Positions 21,772 to 24,633 of a stretch of DNA of 24,633 bases are shown one piece after another; within the stretch, counting starts at the first letter, position 1, and each line of letters begins with the position of its first letter. Both the position numbers and the translations under genes were made by a program. A model generated the notes under the pieces. That model did not search any database and was not told where the DNA came from. It worked only from the letters and a program-made list of their open reading frames with translations. This DNA is from an uncultured Oscillospiraceae bacterium (GTDB taxonomy: Bacteria > Bacillota > Clostridia > Oscillospirales > Ruminococcaceae): assembly GCA_934232845.1 (NCBI GenBank), contig CAKQGD010000026.1, positions 1-24,633 on the forward strand. Reading direction: 5' to 3'.

Positions 21772-23124
21772 ATGAAAAAGCTTAAAAAGGTGTTCTGTAC
21801 GCTTCTCTCCATGGCAATGCTTCTTTCCGTATGCGCAACGGCTGCGTTTGCCGATATTGTTGACATCAGTACGGCCGAAGCTTTGGAGGGAGCTTTCTCC
21901 AGCGGGGCCGATCAATCGATCCGTCTGACGGATAATATTACGGTTAATAACAGATTAATAATCAGCAACGGACAAACTGTTGTACTTAACCTGAATGGTC
22001 ATACACTTTCGAAGGATCAGCTCGTAATCATGGTTTCGCATGGCACATTGAAGGTTATCGGCCCTGGTCGTATTGTCGAGACGACAGAAGACGGTTTTGC
22101 GCCTGTTCTGATCAAAGGCTCCGCCAATGCCGAGGATACCGGTTATTCGGTTGTCGAAATCGGAGAAGATGTAGAACTGCAGGGATGGGCTGGGTTGTTC
22201 ATTGATAAAAATGGAACAGCAGCTTATGGTGTTGAGGTTGAATTCAACGGCGATATCGGTTCTCCCGCCGAAGGGCACACCGTTGCGGGCCATGGCATTT
22301 ATATCAACGGAACGATTCAGCATGAGGAAAACTGCCCCGAGATTGTAATCGGCAAGACCGCGTCTGTCACCGCTAAGGGAGGCAGCACCGGCATCTATGC
22401 AGCCGGTTATGCCCGTTGGACCATCAAGGGAGGTACGTTTACGTCCGAAGAGGGCAGTGTGATCGAGATAAAAGGCGGTGTAATGGATGTTCAGGGCGGT
22501 ACTTTCAGTACTTCTGCCACGAGTACAAATCATGCGGCGGAGGGGAATGGAACGTCTACATCCGGTTATGTGATTGCGGCGGTTGATAATGTCGGCTATG
22601 CGGGAGCTGTCGTGAATATTACCGGCGGCAGCTTTGAGGGACAAGTGGCGCTGCTCGATGACAGCGGTACGCCTTCCGAACCTGTTGCAAATGAAGAAGT
22701 CACCAGTGAACTGAACATCACCGGCGGCACTTATACAGAAGATCCGTCTATGTGGGTCCCCGAGGATTGCGAAGTGTTTGAGCGTACGAACAACGGATTT
22801 GTCGTTGTTGATAAGAGCAGCATCGGCGATGAAGAAGAAACCGTCAAGTATACCATCGAGGCCGAGGCGGGCGAGGGCGGCAGCATCTCTCCGAACGGAG
22901 AGTACACCACCCGCGAGGGCAACAGCAAAAACTTCGTCATCAAGGCCGACAGCGGTTACCGCATTCAGGATGTGCTTGTGGACGGTGAGAGCGTCGGTGC
23001 GGTAAACGAGTACATGTTTGCCGATATCGACGACGATCACACGATTGAGGCGATTTTTGAAAAGGGCGCGGGCGCGTCTTCCGGCGCGGCGGTGAACAAC
23101 CCCAGCACCGGCGCGATGCTTTAA
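21772..23124 (+). CDS. Secreted beta-helix-type surface protein with truncated sorting tail
   Basis: A 450-aa exported protein. The Sec signal peptide is residues 1-27 (basic MKKLKK, hydrophobic core, cut after AFA). The body (about 30-350) is rich in short beta-strand repeats with Gly and Asn turns (VVLNLNGHTL, WTIKGGTF, MDVQGGTFS, VNITGGSFEG, LNITGGTYTE), typical of right-handed parallel beta-helix adhesin or lyase-like folds; I see no catalytic motif. Residues about 365-435 match a bacterial surface repeat (IEAEAGEGGSISPNGEY...KADSGYRIQDVLVDGESV...DHTIEAIFEK). The end is NPSTG (443-447) plus AML and a stop, so a sortase-like motif lacks its membrane helix and basic tail. A good AGGTG site precedes the ATG. 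Codon use is less GC-rich than in neighbours. Confidence 0.85.
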   Translation: MKKLKKVFCTLLSMAMLLSVCATAAFADIVDISTAEALEGAFSSGADQSIRLTDNITVNNRLIISNGQTVVLNLNGHTLSKDQLVIMVSHGTLKVIGPGRIVETTEDGFAPVLIKGSANAEDTGYSVVEIGEDVELQGWAGLFIDKNGTAAYGVEVEFNGDIGSPAEGHTVAGHGIYINGTIQHEENCPEIVIGKTASVTAKGGSTGIYAAGYARWTIKGGTFTSEEGSVIEIKGGVMDVQGGTFSTSATSTNHAAEGNGTSTSGYVIAAVDNVGYAGAVVNITGGSFEGQVALLDDSGTPSEPVANEEVTSELNITGGTYTEDPSMWVPEDCEVFERTNNGFVVVDKSSIGDEEETVKYTIEAEAGEGGSISPNGEYTTREGNSKNFVIKADSGYRIQDVLVDGESVGAVNEYMFADIDDDHTIEAIFEKGAGASSGAAVNNPSTGAML

Positions 23125-23134
23125 TTTACAAAAT

Positions 23135-23174
23135 AAAAAATGCCCCGGTGTTTTTGTGGCACCGGGGCATTTTT
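23135..23174 (+). terminator. Terminator of the surface-protein gene
   Basis: A perfect 11-bp stem ATGCCCCGGTG/CACCGGGGCAT with A and T runs on either side, 15 nt after the stop codon. Confidence 0.95.
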
Positions 23175-23245
23175 ATAATGAAAAGAACGGCTCTGCACTT
23201 TATAAGGAAAATTCGAAAAAACGCCTTTCTCTGCCGAAATATCTC

Positions 23246-23274
23246 TTGCTTTTAAGATAAAATCATGATATAAT
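23246..23274 (+). promoter_or_regulatory. Sigma-A promoter of rpsB-tsf
   Basis: TTGCTT (23246-23251), 17 bp, perfect TATAAT (23269-23274), giving a leader of about 110 nt before rpsB. Confidence 0.85.
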
Positions 23275-23294
23275 CATACAGCCTGAAAACACAC

Positions 23295-23361
23295 GCTGCG
23301 TTTTCTGCGGAATGGTGCATGAAAAAAATCATGTTTGCCGCGGAAAAAACAAAGACGCAGC
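23295..23361 (+). promoter_or_regulatory. Structured 5' leader of rpsB, possible S2 autoregulatory site
   Basis: A three-part hairpin: GCTGCGT 23295-23301 with ACGCAGC 23355-23361, TTCTGCGG 23303-23310 with CCGCGGAA 23338-23345 (one G-T pair), and CATGA 23318-23322 with TCATG 23329-23333. A 14-nt palindrome CGGTTTTAAAACCG follows just before the ribosome site. S2 represses its own operon in E. coli; a similar role here is inference. Confidence 0.55.
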
Positions 23362-23392
23362 GGCGGTTTTAAAACCGAAGGAGGATTTTATT

Positions 23393-24115
23393 ATGGGCGT
23401 AGTATCTATGAAACAGCTTCTTGAAGCAGGTGTTCATTTCGGACATCAGACCCGCCGCTGGAACCCGAAAATGGCTCCGTACATCTTTACCGAGCGCAAC
23501 GGCATCTATATCATCGATCTGCAGAAGACAGTCAAGATGCTGGAAGAGGCCTATTACTTTGTGCGTGATCTTTCCGCGCAGGGCGGCACGATTCTGTTTG
23601 TCGGCACCAAAAAGCAGGCGGGCGAGTCCATCCGCGACGAGGCGGCCCGCTGCGGTATGTACTTTGTCAATGCCAGATGGCTGGGCGGCATGCTTACGAA
23701 CTTCAAGACGATCCGCCGCCGCATCGACCGTCTTGCTCAGCTGAGAACGATGCAGGAGGACGGCACGTTCGACCGCCTGCCCAAGAAGGAAGTTGTCAAG
23801 CTCGAGCTTGAGATTGAAAAGCTTGAGAAATATCTCGGCGGCATCAAGGAAATGAAGAAGCTTCCGAGCGCGATGTTTGTCGTCGACCCCCGCAAGGAAA
23901 AGATCGCTGTTTCCGAAGCCAGAAAGCTCGGCATTCCGATCGTCGCGATTGTCGATACCAACTGCGATCCCGACGAGATTGATTATATCATTCCCGGCAA
24001 CGACGACGCGATCCGTGCCGTCAAGCTGATCTCCGCGACCATGGCCAACGCCGTGATTGAGGGACGCCAGGGACAGGACAACGTGGAGGAAGCCGAAGAG
24101 GCTGCCGCCGAATAA
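23393..24115 (+). CDS. rpsB: 30S ribosomal protein S2
   Basis: A 240-aa S2 protein of the small ribosomal subunit. The start GVVSMKQLLEAGVHFGHQTRRWNPKMAPYIF and the central ILFVGTKKQAGESIRDEAARCGMYFVNARWLGGMLTNF are diagnostic, as is the later FVVDPRKEKIAVSEARKLGIPIVAIVDTNCDPD. A Glu/Ala-rich acidic tail ends the protein. I chose the ATG at 23393 (GAAGGAGG site) over an open frame reaching to 23312 that crosses the structured leader. tsf lies 89 nt downstream, the usual rpsB-tsf order. Confidence 0.98.
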   Translation: MGVVSMKQLLEAGVHFGHQTRRWNPKMAPYIFTERNGIYIIDLQKTVKMLEEAYYFVRDLSAQGGTILFVGTKKQAGESIRDEAARCGMYFVNARWLGGMLTNFKTIRRRIDRLAQLRTMQEDGTFDRLPKKEVVKLELEIEKLEKYLGGIKEMKKLPSAMFVVDPRKEKIAVSEARKLGIPIVAIVDTNCDPDEIDYIIPGNDDAIRAVKLISATMANAVIEGRQGQDNVEEAEEAAAE

Positions 24116-24137
24116 TCAAGCCAAAAGACCACTTGCG

Positions 24138-24162
24138 ATGCCCGAACGTTTCGCTCGGGCAT
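24138..24162 (+). other. Hairpin between rpsB and tsf
   Basis: ATGCCCGA pairs with TCGGGCAT around a 9-nt loop. There is no T run, so it is more likely an mRNA-stability or partial-attenuation element than a full terminator. Confidence 0.6.
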
Positions 24163-24204
24163 TCGCTTTGAAACGGAATACAGATCAATTTGGGAGGAAT
24201 AAAA

Positions 24205-24633
24205 ATGGCTTTTACTGCAAAGGATGTTTCCGCACTGCGTGAGCGCACCGGCTGCGGCATGATGGACTGCAAAAAGGCGCTGACCGAAGCGGACGGCGAT
24301 ATGGACAAGGCGATTGAGATTCTGCGTGAAAAGGGCCTTGCCAAGGCCGCCAAGAAGGCTGGACGCATTGCCGCCGAAGGCGTGGCTTATGCTGTCGTTG
24401 ACGAAGCGAAGAAAATCGGCGTCGTAATCGAGGTCAACGCTGAGACGGACTTTGTTGCGAAGAACGAGCAGTTTAAGGATCTGGTCAACACCTGTGCTGA
24501 AGTTGTTCTTGAAAAGAACCCCGCCACCGTTGAGGATCTGATGAAAGAGACTGTCGACGGCAAGACCATCGAAGCTTTGTTCCAGGAAAAAATTATGACG
24601 ATCGGCGAAAACATGAAGGTTCGCCGTTTTGAG
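24205..24633 (+). CDS. tsf: Translation elongation factor Ts (partial, cut by window end)
   Basis: The first 143 codons of EF-Ts, the guanine-nucleotide exchange factor of EF-Tu. The N-terminal UBA-like domain FTAKDVSALRERTGCGMMDCKKALTEADGDMDKAIEILREKG is diagnostic, and the core motif VIEVNAETDFVAKNEQFKDLV follows. The ATG at 24205 has a GGGAGG site. The gene runs off the right edge; nothing suggests that it is broken. Confidence 0.97.
   Translation, partial: MAFTAKDVSALRERTGCGMMDCKKALTEADGDMDKAIEILREKGLAKAAKKAGRIAAEGVAYAVVDEAKKIGVVIEVNAETDFVAKNEQFKDLVNTCAEVVLEKNPATVEDLMKETVDGKTIEALFQEKIMTIGENMKVRRFE

Overview
The window looks like a chromosomal segment of a GC-rich, spore-forming, anaerobic Clostridia (Oscillospiraceae/Ruminococcaceae-like). 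This is inferred from RecD2, MreB, PcrA with a Tudor-like tail, ThyX in place of ThyA, an MltG-U32 pair, Firmicutes-style Shine-Dalgarno sites and sigma-A promoters, and small coat-like proteins. Most of it is housekeeping; the interest lies in and between those genes.

Layout. 1-442: a degenerate tRNA-like gene on the minus strand, a second copy of only its 3' half, and a strong terminator. 443-4757: a small membrane-anchored protein, recD2, a comF-type gene overlapping recD2 by 4 nt, and mreB, then a terminator. 4830-7295: a pcrA/uvrD-type helicase with its own promoter. 7334-8535: an apparently inserted element of about 1.1 kb bounded by a 47-bp direct repeat that contains a promoter. It holds a large structured RNA (7381-7755), a 100-aa HNH nuclease gene, a terminator, and a 370-nt cluster of strong hairpins. 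It sits directly upstream of a conserved clostridial protein (8547-9320). The order RNA then HNH ORF, and the GTGA at the left junction, recall HEARO/omega-RNA (IscB/IsrB-type) elements, but the nuclease is HNH-only and very small.

9648-12889: thyX-tmk (dTMP supply), then a DUF2156-like protein and a GNAT acetyltransferase, joined by 4-nt overlaps or short gaps. 12911-13212: a minus-strand Cys-rich mini-protein with a sigma-K-like promoter. 13293-15669: mltG and a U32 (TrhP-like) gene, echoing the B. subtilis yrrL-yrrN/O neighbourhood. 15748-16262: an approximately 515-nt intergenic segment full of complementary stems and internal repeats, a candidate large noncoding RNA of a class I could not name. 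16351-21547: carA and carB; carB continues in frame into a complete diaminopimelate epimerase (DapF) domain whose first catalytic Cys is Ala. 21697-23124: a secreted beta-helix-type surface protein behind a promoter whose spacer contains a run of 10 G, and with a truncated sortase-like tail. 23246-24633: rpsB and the start of tsf, with a structured 5' leader.

The main candidates for a new system are the HNH/RNA element, the 515-nt RNA and the CarB-DapF fusion. All assignments are by eye, from motifs and base pairing; no database or folding program was used.
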